From positions 1,364,001 through 1,428,000 of the forward strand of contig JAGPXD010000002.1 of NCBI GenBank assembly GCA_020746995.1: DNA of 64,000 nt, given 5' to 3'. Under the pieces are notes generated by a model. It was given only the letters and a program-made list of their open reading frames with translations. It was not told where the DNA came from and searched no databases. Shown piece by piece: positions 1 to 11,181 of the stretch. The position numbers and the translations under genes were made by a program. This DNA comes from Plectosphaerella cucumerina. Its lineage: Eukaryota; Ascomycota; Sordariomycetes; Glomerellales; Plectosphaerellaceae. The first letter of the stretch is position 1. Each line of letters starts with the position of its first letter.

Positions 1-1675
1 GATGATCATGATTGCATTGCGAACTCGTCGATGGGCCAATCCAACCGTCGGCAAAGCAGCCGGGCAAAGCAGCGGTCATTGACGCACGGGGCCGGATGGG
101 GCGTGTTCGGTTCACGTGTTGGGCGCAAAGGGTTCGAGGAGCCATGCTGCTAGCAGCGGCACCGTTGCATCGACGTGGAGAGGGACGTTGGGGTGCCTTG
201 CAGTAGCGCGAGGCTCGAGGTCGAGCAGCGAAAGGGGGAGGCCTGAGACGAGGTGCGTCTCGAGGCGTGTCGGAGAGTCGAGGTGAAGCACATCCGAGCT
301 CTGCCTCCCGTTTCGACAGGGGTAGGGCGACCCGCTTTTCGTCCCTTTCCCCAAGGCCCCCAGCTGGAGCTGCCCGCCCTCGGACATTTTTTTGCGTAGG
401 GCGAAAGGCACGACGACGACTTCAGCAAACTACCGGTCATCTCGTCCCAGCCCCGTCGTGATGAGGCTTCACACGGTCGCACACACGTATGCCAGACGCG
501 GGCGTCGAGATGATTCGGGATGGTCGCCTGTTCTATCTTGAGACGGAGGGCGAGTCTATTTCGACCATGATTGACAGGCGGGACGGAGTCATTCATTCTG
601 CAGTGTACGACCCCAGACTCGATGAACAACCCGCGATACCATGATGCCTGGCATACCGCTGGTCCTCGCATCACGGACTCCCTCTCTTCCGGGAGGCTGA
701 TTACGTTGCTCCAGCGCCGAACATCCATCGACCTGCCAGATGATGTGCCAGGGGGGCCGCTGCCAATGTTTCTCCATTGTCACCCTTGCCGCCGGTTCTG
801 TCGGTAGAACCAGCAGTGCACTTCAACACCCTGGTCGGCTAGGCCGCCTCCACGGCCGACGATGAAGCACGGGATTGTCCAACCTCGTTTCACGTCACCA
901 CATCAGCCCCCCCCGCCGCCCTGGGTCACTCACTCACATCACATCGGACATGTCGCCTCAACCTCTTGGCCTTTCTTGCTGTCTGACCCAGCCGTGCGCC
1001 GAGCGTCTCCCGCTAGCAGCTTAGCTGTAACTCGCCTGCCGTCGCCGTCCGAGTGCCCCCCCATCGACCCCAGCCTGACCGCAACCCCCTGGCCGGCACC
1101 ACGGCCCCCCGACGAAGGAGGCACGCCGCTGGGCCCCATCCATAGCCACCATGCCCTGGACCATAGTATCACGACCGACCGAGAGCAGACAGATGCCCGC
1201 CCGCCAGCCTGCCCGCCCTTGGGACGATCCTCGGGCACCTTAAAATTCATGCCGTTTCTTGGTCGTCCCACGTTTCGGCCGGGGGGCCTGCTAGGAAAAA
1301 AGGAGACACCCTCATCCAGTTCATAAGCATCCATCTATCCTCTCGCCTTTTCCCTCCCTTTCGTCTCTTCTTTTCTTCCTCCCTCTTCCTTCCGTGTCTT
1401 CCATCTTCACTTCGTCGTTTTTTTCGCTTTCGATCAAAACCTTTAATCCCCTTCACTTCGAAAACCAATCTTCGACAAACAGGCTAGTCCTCGTTCCTCG
1501 ATTACTCCTTTTACAACACCACAGCGCCAGCCGCTTATACTACTTTTTTGTGTGGTTCTCTGGAAGACCGGTCCGATCATTCTTTTGACGACTCCTCGAC
1601 ACCATACGACTTTATCTTGTCAAGACTCCTTTTTTTTCACCAGACATCTTCAAATCCACATCCAAAACCGCAGAC
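1..1675. other. Intergenic, no supported gene; promoter and leader of cupredoxin gene at right end
   Basis: No open frame here has codon bias or a recognisable motif. The last 350 bases are strongly pyrimidine-rich (runs of CTTCC and TTTTC from about 1330), as is usual for fungal core promoters and leaders. They run into the ATG at 1676. Nothing else is visible. Confidence 0.6.
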
Positions 1676-2424
1676 ATGTTCTTCGCATCAGTCGTCGTCG
1701 CCGCCCTTGCCGGCTTTGCCCAGGCTCAGAGTATGTGGTGGAATCCTAGGCAAACCCTGCTTGGAGCTTCACTAACACGCCCCCAGCCGTCTCCGTCCAG
1801 GCCGTCCAGGTCGCCTCCAACAACGGCTCCCTGACCTTCTCCCCGGATCGCATCACCGCCGCCGAGGGCTCCATGGTCCAGTTCCAGTTCATGGGCGGCA
1901 ACCACACCGTCACCCAGTCCACCTTTGACCAGCCCTGCGTTCCCCTGAACGTCGCCAACCCCGCCGCCACCCAAGCCGGCATCTTCTCCGGCTACGTCCC
2001 CGTCGCCGCCTCCGCGAACCAGGGCCAGAGGCCCGTCTTCACCATCATGGTCAACAGCACCGCCCCCATGTGGCTGTACTGCCAGCAGGGTCCCCACTGC
2101 CAGAGGGGCATGGCCATGGTCATCAACGAGAAGTCAGTCTCCATGCCTCCCTCTCGACCTCCCTTGTCCTTGTAACTAACACACTCCAGCCCTACTGCCA
2201 ACGCCTCGCGCACTCTCGAGAACTACAAGGCCGCCGCTGCTGCCCTCGGCGGCGGTGCCGGAGGCGGCAACGGTGGCAACACCGGCGGCAACGGAGACGC
2301 CCCCGCCACCCCCGGCGCCGCTCCCGGCCAGAACGGCGGCAACGGCGTCCCCGCCGCCGGCTCCCTGCTCGCCATCCCCAGCACCCTGCTGCTCCTCGCC
2401 GGCACCGCCGTCCTCCTCCTCTAA
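1676..2424 (+). CDS. GPI-anchored extracellular cupredoxin-like protein
   Basis: A predicted 211-residue surface protein in three exons (1676-1730, 1787-2132, 2190-2424); both introns have GT-AG ends and keep frame. The start is the only ATG that gives a signal peptide (MFFASVVVAALAGFAQA). The central domain is a single blue-copper fold. NHTVTQS supplies the first His, and YCQQGPHCQRGM supplies Cys, His and Met in the order expected for a type-1 copper site. After it comes a Gly/Asn/Pro-rich stalk and a C-terminal hydrophobic tail ending in LLLLAGTAVLLL, which is a GPI-attachment signal. This layout matches the fungal 'extracellular serine-rich/cupredoxin' family of cell-wall proteins; the substrate, if any, is unknown. 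The copper ligands and GPI tail are seen in the sequence; the role in the wall is inferred. Confidence 0.88.
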
Positions 2425-2995
2425 GCGGTCGACACCGACCACGACGTTGCGGAGGTTTCTTAGACGATGGGGCAGGGGCCATAATGTATGGGGGAGGCAA
2501 AAGGGGAGAGGAAGGGGGAAATACGCGTTAATGTTTCGACCACCCGAAAATACCATCATCCTCGCTCCACGAGGTGGCGTTGGAATTCTTTCTTCACGAC
2601 TTTTATTTTTATTTCTTTATCTCTGTTGCTCATGACGGAGGGCCGGGCCGGGCGACGATGGAATTCTTCACCACGCGCCTCGAGGATGCGCCCCTTGGGA
2701 TGGGACGGGTTGGGAAAGATGTCTATAGCACGGGCGACGTGCCTGGATGAGCATGCATTGTATATCATGCGGCGCTGGATGCGCTGAATGCAAAAAGATT
2801 CTGGTACTTGAGGACGGATGTCTTGATGAAGTTTCATGGCCCATGAAGTCGGCAGTCGAGAAGCAGCAGCTATGTGGTACACGGCATTGCTTTGCTGCAG
2901 TTCGTTGAATTGTGTAGACATTCGGAGGTTATGTAGTCACACAACGGCAGATGAACATGTCCAAAAACATAGATTGAGCTACGAAGCGAGCTCAG
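2425..2995. other. Intergenic between two convergent genes
   Basis: This stretch holds only the 3' untranslated regions of the cupredoxin gene (left) and the cytochrome-b5-like gene (right, minus strand). No RNA gene, repeat or additional coding frame is supported. Confidence 0.6.
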
Positions 2996-3988
2996 CTAAG
3001 GCTTTCCGCCCTTCTTCTTGTCCTGTCGCTTCCTCTTCTTCTCCTCCGTCCTCAGCCTTTTCCGCTCCTTCTCCGCCTCCTCCTCATGCGGCAACAGACG
3101 GCGTTTCCGCCCCTTCTGCGCCGCCTCGCACAGCGGCCGGCGCGGGATAGCCTCGAGCCATCCCTCGGGCCGCACGACCCGGCCGACGCGCATGTACTTG
3201 TCGCTGTCGCCGAAGAAGTCAGTCCAGTGGCGCAGGGCCTCATCGACCTTCTCCAGGGCCTCGATGCGCTCCTTCTCCCTCAAGGCCTGCATCTCGTCGT
3301 AGCTCCAGTGGCGGTCCGTCTCGGGGTCGTCGAGCGGGAGGAACATCTCTTCAACGCCGCGCATGTCCGGGGTGCGGTCGGCGAGGAAGCAGCCCGTGAC
3401 GAAACCGCGCGAGGCGTCGTGGCCGGTGAAGACGTTGTAGGAGCCGCCGGGGCCGTAGATGCGCGGGTTGGAGGAGACGTCGAAGATTGTGTGGTTGATG
3501 GCTAGATAAATTGGCTTTTCGGGGTCGGTGCCGTCGTAGGCGAGGAGCTCCTCGGGGGTGAGCTCGATGGGGCCGTTCTAGGAGAAAAGTATTAGCTGTG
3601 AGTCTCCATGGAAGATGGGAATGGGCAGGCGCACCAGGAGGAGCTTCCAGTACTGCGGCCGCAGGATGCGAGGCTTGTTCTTGTAGCCCCAGGTCCAGCT
3701 CTCGCCGCTGCTCATGACGTAGCTGAGGCCGCAGCTGGCGACGATGAGGAAGCTCAGGACGCGCAGGACGTCGAGCCAGATGCTGAAGCCGTCCGACTCG
3801 GCGACGGCATCCCGTCTCGACTTGGTCTTGGTCTTTGACTTGCTGCTCTTGGCTTCGGGCGAGGCCTTGGTCGCAGCCTGCGGGCGCAGCTTCTCTGATG
3901 GGGTGCCGGCGAACAAATTGTCTTCGTCCTCGCTGGAGGCGACCACCTTCGCCTTGCGCTGGCGGACAGCGGGTGTGATTTCGGCCAT
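2996..3988 (-). CDS. Cytochrome b5-like heme/steroid-binding (MAPR-type) membrane protein
   Basis: A 311-residue protein in two exons (3988-3635 and 3577-2996); the 57-nt intron has a GTGCGC donor and ends TCCTAG. The start chosen is the ATG opening MAEITPAVRQRK. The N-terminal ~75 residues are Lys/Ser-rich and disordered. A single hydrophobic segment follows (VLRVLSFLIVASCGLSYVM, about residue 80). The second exon opens the cytochrome-b5-like domain (ELTPEELLAYDG, then AINHTIFDVS and YGPGGSYNVFTGHDASRGF), which is the MAPR/PGRMC/Dap1 type rather than classical b5: the two axial His of b5 are absent. The last 40 residues are extremely Lys/Arg-rich. By family it should be an ER-membrane heme protein that supports sterol P450s or related enzymes; that role is inferred. 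Confidence 0.85.
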
Positions 3989-4733
3989 GGCCGGGATGTT
4001 TCGGTGGGGGATTGCTGTACGACGTATGTCGACTTGCTTCGTTGGAGGGTTGTTGGGGAGGAAGTGGTCTTCTGCCTCGGACAATGTGTCCTTGCGTGGA
4101 ATGCCGTGCGTTGCCGAGTCAGGTCGGTGCTCCGGAGCTGCCGTTAAATACACACTGAAGTGGCATGGAAGGAGGGACACGTCCATCGTAGCTGCCGAAG
4201 CCATTCGGACGATCTGCGTCCGGCAGCCTATCACAGACGCCCAGAGGGCCGCTTACGAGGTCCCTAGAAGCATGTCATCCACCCGCCGTCGCCGCTGTGG
4301 CCAGACATCCCCTGCTCAATACGAAACCGAGTCGCCTGCAGCGCTGTTCTATTTTCGCGGTACAGCACCAAACTTCCAACGATGGCTGAAGGACCATTCG
4401 TCTAATGCAGGCGTCACATTTTGTGTCAAGAAAGCATGGTTTCGCTCAGTGCTACTGTGGGCGGCAAGACCAAACCAGCATCTGAAGGTTCTAACACACA
4501 CTCGTTTTCCAGCCATATGCAGTCAACAAGTACCCCTGTGAGATGTTGGCCAAGCTGAATTCTCGATCAGGCTGCGTGCGTAGTTGGCCACTCCGACTTG
4601 GGGGCCGCACGCCTGCATGATGCACCCCTCCCTCGTCTTGATCACGGACTATCGGTAGACTGTCGCTCATTCTAGAGGACGCCTGCTTGGACAATCGACA
4701 TCGACTCTGCGGCACCGACTCGAAGGCATCGCA
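3989..4733. other. Divergent intergenic region
   Basis: This is the shared upstream region of the cytochrome-b5-like gene (minus) and the DUF7580 gene (plus). A minus-strand frame continues upstream of the chosen start to about 4234, but its residues are not family-like. I see no repeat or RNA gene. Confidence 0.5.
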
Positions 4734-6456
4734 ATGTCAGGATTCGAGATCGCAGGCGTCGTCCTCGCCGTTCTGCCCCTCTTCGCACAGGCCGGCAAAG
4801 TACATATTGCCACCTTGCACAAGGCTGCCTCCCGTGCCACCCGAGATGACAAGCTCGAAGAGTTCTATCGTGAGTTCTGGTGGGAGACCTTTGAGCTGGG
4901 CAAGCTCCTCGAGCAGGTAGTGCAGGGCCTCCCAGATGTCTCAGAGGGTCGAAAACAGGAACTGCTCGGCAGCACTGACGATGGGACGACCTGGGCAGCG
5001 GCCGACATCGCCGCTGCGCTCAACGAGTTCTTTGCTTCCTCGGACGACCATTTGGCCTTTCAGAAGGTCATGGAAAAGGTCTTGGACCTCCTATCGCGAC
5101 TTGTCAAGGATGAGACGATTCATGTGTCCCAGGAAGAGAAGGTAAGAGGTTCGCTTTAATGTACAAATGGGCGCAATGCTGACGAGGTGTAGCATCATGC
5201 CAAGATGTACAAGCTTCTAGGAGACTTCGAGAAGAGCCGCCTTGATGGAAGCACCGCCAGTACATTCAGAGACCGCTTCAAGTTCTTTAGAAAGGAGAAG
5301 TCTCGCAGCATCTGTCTCGCAAACCTCCGGACCTGGCGAGAACGTCTAAGCTCGATCGTCGGCCGCGCCACTCGCAAAACGGATGATAGGAAGAAGGCAC
5401 TGGCAACGACGCCAGGTGCAAAGGGGCCATCACCGAAATTGCGCATCCTTTCCCAGAGGCTCTTTACGGCACTATGGAAATGCTGGTCCTGCGAATGCGA
5501 GGAGCGTCATGAGGCAAGATTCTGCCTCGCCAACTGTGGCAATGCCGACAAGGACCCCGGCGATGGCGGGATTCACTTTGATTTCCTCGTTGACTACCCA
5601 CATGGGCAGGATGAACGACGGTGGCGCGAAGCCACCGTTACGATCAAGGCTGCAAGGTAATTTCCCGACATGGGCAAGTTGTTAAGACTTTGCTGACGTC
5701 CTCAGTTCTACGGACACCCAGGTCCGCGCCGAATTGGAAAAGTTCTGCGAGTGCGTGCGCAGTCGCCACGGGGGCAAATATTGCGCCCAGCTCCTCGTCG
5801 AGGATCTCGAGTCCTCGAGACGAATCTGGCGCCTGAACCTGCGTGAGCCGCAGCTTGCTTTCCTCGAGACCAAACCCTCCATCACCTTTGAGGGAATGCT
5901 GGAGAATGGCAACGCCCCCTCCCTCATCGAGAGGCGCCGCCTCGCTCTGACGTTCGCCTACTCGCTCTTCCAGCTGCACGAGAGCCCCTGGTTGAGTCGC
6001 CATTGGGACAAAGACAGTATTCACTTCTTCTACCAGTCGGCCAGTATCGTGGACCTCGCCAGGCCGTATCTCCGCGCAACCTTTGACGACTTCCCTTCGG
6101 GCGGGGAGTTGCCGGACCTCGACCGTTTCCACAGGCACCTCGGGATCCTCAGGCTCGGAATACTCCTCGTCGAGCTTCATAAGTGGAGACCGCTCGAGAG
6201 CTTCCGCCAAGAGAGCGATCTGATAGACGGGCAGCCGACGCCGAACACTGACATGCTGGTGCTGAAGAAACTGCTCGGGTCGCTGGACGACTGTTTCCCG
6301 ACTTACCGGGGCGCCATCACGGCTTGCCTCAATATGCCCTGGGTTAGCAGTAGCTCAAGGGTGAGCTTGGAGGATTCGGATACATGGAACGGTGTATGTG
6401 TTGATGTGCTTGCGCCATTGAAGAGGGAAGTTGCCCTTGGGACCATGGCAATTTGA
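4734..6456 (+). CDS. DUF7580-domain protein, immunity-like partner of the adjacent NLR
   Basis: A 540-residue protein in three exons (4734-5141, 5193-5656, 5706-6456) with short in-phase GT-AG introns. It begins MSGFEIAGVVLAVLPLFAQAG, the hydrophobic start shared by many fungal DUF7580 proteins. A helical region of about 250 residues follows. The conserved C-terminal half then contains LTFAYSLFQLHESPWL, the block SIHFFYQSASIVDLARPYL, and LGILLVELHKWRPLE, which resemble the C-lobe of an inactive kinase-like fold. No catalytic HRD or DFG motif is visible. Function is unknown; the family is expanded and variable in Sordariomycetes. It lies 176 bp upstream of a NACHT/ankyrin gene on the same strand, so a paired role in self/non-self recognition is plausible but inferred only from position. 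Confidence 0.85.
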
Positions 6457-6632
6457 TATTTTGGATTAGTCATCTCAAGGGAGATAGTACGAACAAGCTT
6501 GATAAGATTGCGCCAAATCCTTATCTGCCCCTCTTTCGTTCATTTAGCAGTGAGCTAACGTCGAGCGAGGCTAGCTCTCCTCCGTTGCCCCGCCCGGTAG
6601 CACCATCAGACGACGGGTCGTCAACGACGGCG

Positions 6633-9600
6633 ATGTCGTTGTCGATCATCGCGCTTCAATGTGCGCAGCTTCTTGCGCAGGCGCAGACGAGCCAAACCCT
6701 CGGCCCCATCAAGAGAACCATCGAAGATACTCTTGTTCGCTTCAAGATATGGGCGGGCAACGTCGGAATCTTCGCCCCCGAAAATGCCTCGGTGGACTAC
6801 CGCCTGCGCCAAGATGACGAGATCGTCGCCGTCCTCACGTCTATCTTGGTCTCTCTGAAGGCACACCTGGAGCAAGCCGTCAGCACGACTATTCATGAAG
6901 AAGCCGAAGATTCAATTGATGTCACTGTCGATTCCCAGTTGTCTTCAACATCGTCGGAATCTTCATGCTCCTCCATCTCTCTCGACTCGGATGCGTCCGC
7001 ATCCGCTCTGGATGTTCGCCCAACCGGGACTGGGACGCCTGCCCCGATAGACGCGCTGGCCAAGGCCAACGACGAGATCGATCGACTATACAGACTGGCA
7101 TTGGTTCTGAGAAAACCCGTCTCCTCCACAGAAAACGCCCGTGTTCGCGACTTCATCGCAAAGAAGGTGGCTGCCAATGAAACCGAGGACATGGACGACG
7201 CAGAGGATCACGCACGCAGCCATCTTCAAGCCCGCTTTCCCAAAGCCGCCCCTTTTCTGGTCGATCGCATTGTCTCAGCAGTCGTCTTTCGTAGGATGCA
7301 ACTGCGGTACAGGGAGCGCCACCAAGGGAAACTTCGCCAGGGCGTCGAGCAATCCTTCTTCCCGGAAGCACCAAGAACAACACGACTTGTGGGCTCGAGA
7401 ATCATACAGCACAACCCTCCGGCACCTCAATCCGCAACGCACAGCCGGTCTGAAAAGGCTTTAGTCTTGCAAGCGGGCCCCAGCGTAGTGTTTTCTGCCA
7501 CCAACGCATCCTCGGTAGACCGAGCGAGATACACCAAGTACGCAGAGTCGGCTGCCTTGTCCCGGATCACCCACTCGGCTGTTGCTCGAAGATTGAAACT
7601 AGACGTCCCCGCGCCACCACGAGATTTTGACCAGAGGCTAGGGAAAGTCAGCTGTTCATTCTGCATGAGAATGATCAGCAAGGAAGAGGCTCAGGAGCCG
7701 CGATGGACGTGAGTTCGGTGCCTCATTTCCTGCATCTGATTATGTCCATGACTGAACACTTGCCAGGCGGCACGTCCTCAAAGATATCAAGCCATACATA
7801 TGCCTCTTCCCAGGGTGTGGGCATGGTGACGCCCTCTTCTCGTCTACCGAGGAGTGGCTCGGCCACCTCCAGTGGCAACACACCATCATGTGGGCGTGTC
7901 AGGCTGCAGGGCACGAAAATCAAGCCTTTGGTTCAGAGAAAGAGCTGGAGCGCCACATTCGAGACATCCACCCTGGCTCATTCGCTGAGAGCCAGCTCCC
8001 GCACCTCGTCGCCCAGGGCGCCAGACCTGCCCCGGATACATTTGCCATGCTTGCCATGCTTCTCGAAAGCAAAGACCCCGAGGAATCACTTGCCAATCCA
8101 TGTCCCATCTGCAGGGACTTTCAGCCGTCGACCCAAGCTGGCCAGGATCAAGCCGAGTCTGGGCCTTCTGGTGATATCCAGGCCCATATCTTGGAACACT
8201 TGGAAACCATAGCCCTCATCTCTCTTCCAGGGACGGAAGACGAGGGCGCAGCCGGTTCCAACGTCAAACAATCTAACCAGAATAGCATTGAGGAAAAGAT
8301 GTCTGCCCTCGACTTGCAGTCCAACGTATCCGAAGCCCCAGAGAATGTCACAGAGTCTTCCACTCATGAGCCCATACTTTCTGGAGATCAAAACCCCTAC
8401 GTACCCCTCGAGGATGATCAGCACTGGAGGGAGATATGTCGAGATATCAAGATGAACCTGCCAAAGCCTGAAGATGACCCGGTTCTCCTCCTCTGGTATG
8501 AGCGCACAAATCAGTCCTCGAGCTCCCACCGGCCCAGGGATCATCTCGTTGAACAAGCCAGACGTTGGCTGTTTCCGCTATCGCTACCAGAAGACGAAAT
8601 GAGAGTTGTCAACAGCATCAAAGGATGCGCTGATTGGTTCCTGGCTCGCGGAGATGTCCAAGAGTGGTGCTCAGGCACACCGGATTGCCAAACTCTGTGG
8701 TTACGCGGCGACGTGGGCTGTGGAAAGACCGTTCTCAGTGCGACGGTTCTAGAGCGCCTGCGTCACACAGAGGGCCGTCTCACACTCTACTTCTCCTTCA
8801 ATGGCCTCTCCGCGGCGGCGCAGACTTTGGACAAGGTGATACGAACTTTGATCCTGCAGCTCTGTACAAGTGACAATCGGAGTGCGGAATATCTGGCAAC
8901 ACTCTTCTCAGACGACCTAGTTATCGAGCATCAACCGACAACGGAGTCCCTCGAACAAGCCCTGAACACTATGTTGGAATCGGAAGAGCCCATTAGTATC
9001 ATTCTCGACGCCCTGACAGAGTCATCACCGAACTGCAATGCTTTAGACGGGTGGCTGATCAGGTTGATCTCGACTTCCGGTCCTAATGTCCGGTTTCTTT
9101 TGATCAGCGATATGGCGACAAGATGGTACGACACGCTCGAGAGTTTGGTTGAACGCTGCATCGAGTTTGAGCCTCGGGAAATCGAGGATGCCATGTCGAG
9201 TTTCATTAAAGCTCGGTTCAGTGACGACCCGGCTTTTTCCAGCAGCCAAATTATGGCACCACTCCTTGAACATTTGAGAACTAAGATCATAGAAGTCGGC
9301 GCCATGAAGTAAGTGGACATCGAAGTAACTTATTTTTGATGAGCAGATTTTTGACCTGCTACCAGTTTCCGGAGCGTCGAAAGATCACTCAACAGCCTTG
9401 CCGAAGTCGCGACACAGGCCGAGATCGAGGAGGTCCTGGGGCCACTGCCACAAGACGCGCCCATGCCAAAAAGCCCGCTTCTGTCTGGGTCCCAAGGCGC
9501 GCGCCTGCCGCCAGAGGGACGCCTGTCGCAAAATTTCGATTGCTCAGCCTACCTGCAAGCCCTCCCGGAACATGTCAGAGATGATTCCACACGTCTCCTC

Positions 9601-11009
9601 CAATTCATCAGTTACAGCAAAAGACCTCTGAGTGTGACGGAAGCAGGGGATGTGCTTGTCACGCGGCCAGGTCATTTCACGCCAGACTCGAAACTGGGAA
9701 ATGGATTCAACGTCTCTGACTTCTTTCCCGGACCCCAGGAAATCATTTCGAAAGTGGATGGTAATGTTTTCTATTCTGATCCGACGACGAGGATGTCCCT
9801 TCTCGACAGGCCTGCGTTTGGCCCGGTTCGGAGCAGCACAGCGATCCTGAGGACTTGCCTATCTTACCTCTCAAACATGGCCATCACCATCGATAATGAC
9901 AACAGCGGTACCATAACCACGATAGAACAAGTCGAGACGCATTTCTCCTTGGCAGCCTACATTGGACTTCACCTGCTGAGCCATGCCCGCGAATCGGGGT
10001 CCGATCACAGTGTTTGCCAATTGTTGATGGATTTCTTCGAGGACGAGAAGATTTACAGTATATGGTACTGTCTGCACCTGAGACTCTGGTTGCCGCACCA
10101 CTTCCGATCGCAGAGACTGCCCCCTCCACTCTGGACTGCCTGTTCAGCCGGACTGCTCCCCGCTGTGCAAATAATCGTAGAGAGGGGCGCCGAGATAAAC
10201 ACAATGGACTCATGGCACGGCAAAGACGCTGTCACCCCTCTTGTGCTTGCCTGCCGGTTCGGACACCGCAATGTCGCAGATTTCCTCATCCAGAAAGGCG
10301 CCAACATCAATGCCTGGGCGGGCAGCTATAGTACGCCACTCCAGAACGCATGCTTCTTCAACCGCACGGAGATAGTGAGACTTCTGTTGGACAAGGGTGC
10401 CAACGCAAATATTCAGAAGGGGAAGTACGGCACTGCGCTTCAAATTGCAGTAGTGTCTGCAGACAAGGAGCTGATACGTCTCCTCATCTCGGGGGGGCCA
10501 ATGTCAACAAACTCCCTTCGGGCGGGCCTATGGACACGGCACTCACTTCCGCATGTCTTCATAAGAGGATGGATATTGTGAAACTCCTGCTGGACAGTGG
10601 CGCGGACATCAACCTCCAATCCCCATATGCCATTCCTCCCATCGCGGCTGCAGTGTCCACCGGGAGTGAGGATCTGATACGCCTTCTCATCTCCCGAGGG
10701 GCCAGCGTCATCCCTGGTCAGCGCTCTGTCTGCACAAGTCTCTGGAAAAGCCCTCGGAAAGACTGGACAAATACTCTGAGGATACTGCTTGACGCTGGAT
10801 TGGACGCCAACACGCGAGACTATGGTGGCGATTCCATGCTTCACAGGGCGACGGCAAGCGGCGCGAAGGATGCGGTAGAGCTCTTGTTGCAGCATGGCGC
10901 CGACGTGAACCTGAGAGACAGGAGATCTTACACGCCCCTTTATTTAGCATCTATCTCCCGACGCGGCGAGATCTGGAATTTGCTGAAGGCAGCGGGGGGG
11001 TTAGAATGA
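6633..11009 (+). CDS. NLR-like STAND protein: zinc-finger region, NACHT, ankyrin repeats; frameshifted near the 3' end
   Basis: Exons are 6633-7708, 7767-9308 and 9366 onward; introns are in phase when the acceptor at 9364-9365 is used. The start MSLSIIALQCAQLLAQ is typical of the N-terminal helical domain of fungal STAND proteins. Residues ~340-450 carry spaced Cys/His pairs (CSFCMRM, CLFPGCGHG, a Cys and paired His further on, NPCPICRD), a degenerate C2H2-like array. NACHT follows: Walker A GDVGCGKT near residue 675, Walker B-like SIILDAL, then a winged-helix region ending LLQFISYSKRPLSVTEAGDV. Ankyrin repeats start near residue 1080 (PLVLACRFGHRNVADFLIQ, TPLQNACFFNRTEIVRLLL). The run of seven G at 10491-10497 needs eight to stay in the ankyrin frame. 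As read, the protein ends at 10581 (1277 aa); the matching frame continues through four more repeats to 11009 (about 1420 aa). It may be a sequencing error or a true truncation. Confidence 0.85.
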
Positions 11010-11181
11010 GGGTACAGCAATCTTGGACTCGTCACATCGAGTTCTCCTGAACGTGAGCAGTACAATTTGAACTAGGTATCTAGATAAAAGCGAAATTGCC
11101 AATATGGCCCTGATCACTCTTGCCTCCACACTTCTCGACACCAGCGCCCACCTCAATCAGCTGTGATCACACATATTTCTC

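Noticed and set aside
862..1326. 154-codon frame at the left end
   Set aside because: Pro/Ser-rich product of C-rich promoter DNA, no domain, no codon bias, no splice partner.
6453..6632. Upstream extension of the NACHT-ankyrin gene, overlapping the DUF7580 stop
   Set aside because: The extension begins with TTG, not ATG, and its residues are not family-like. The ATG at 6633 opens the typical N-terminal domain.
9309..9346. Shorter 38-nt intron 2 in the NACHT-ankyrin gene
   Set aside because: It would put exon 3 in the wrong frame and end at 9584. The acceptor at 9364-9365 keeps the frame into the winged-helix region.
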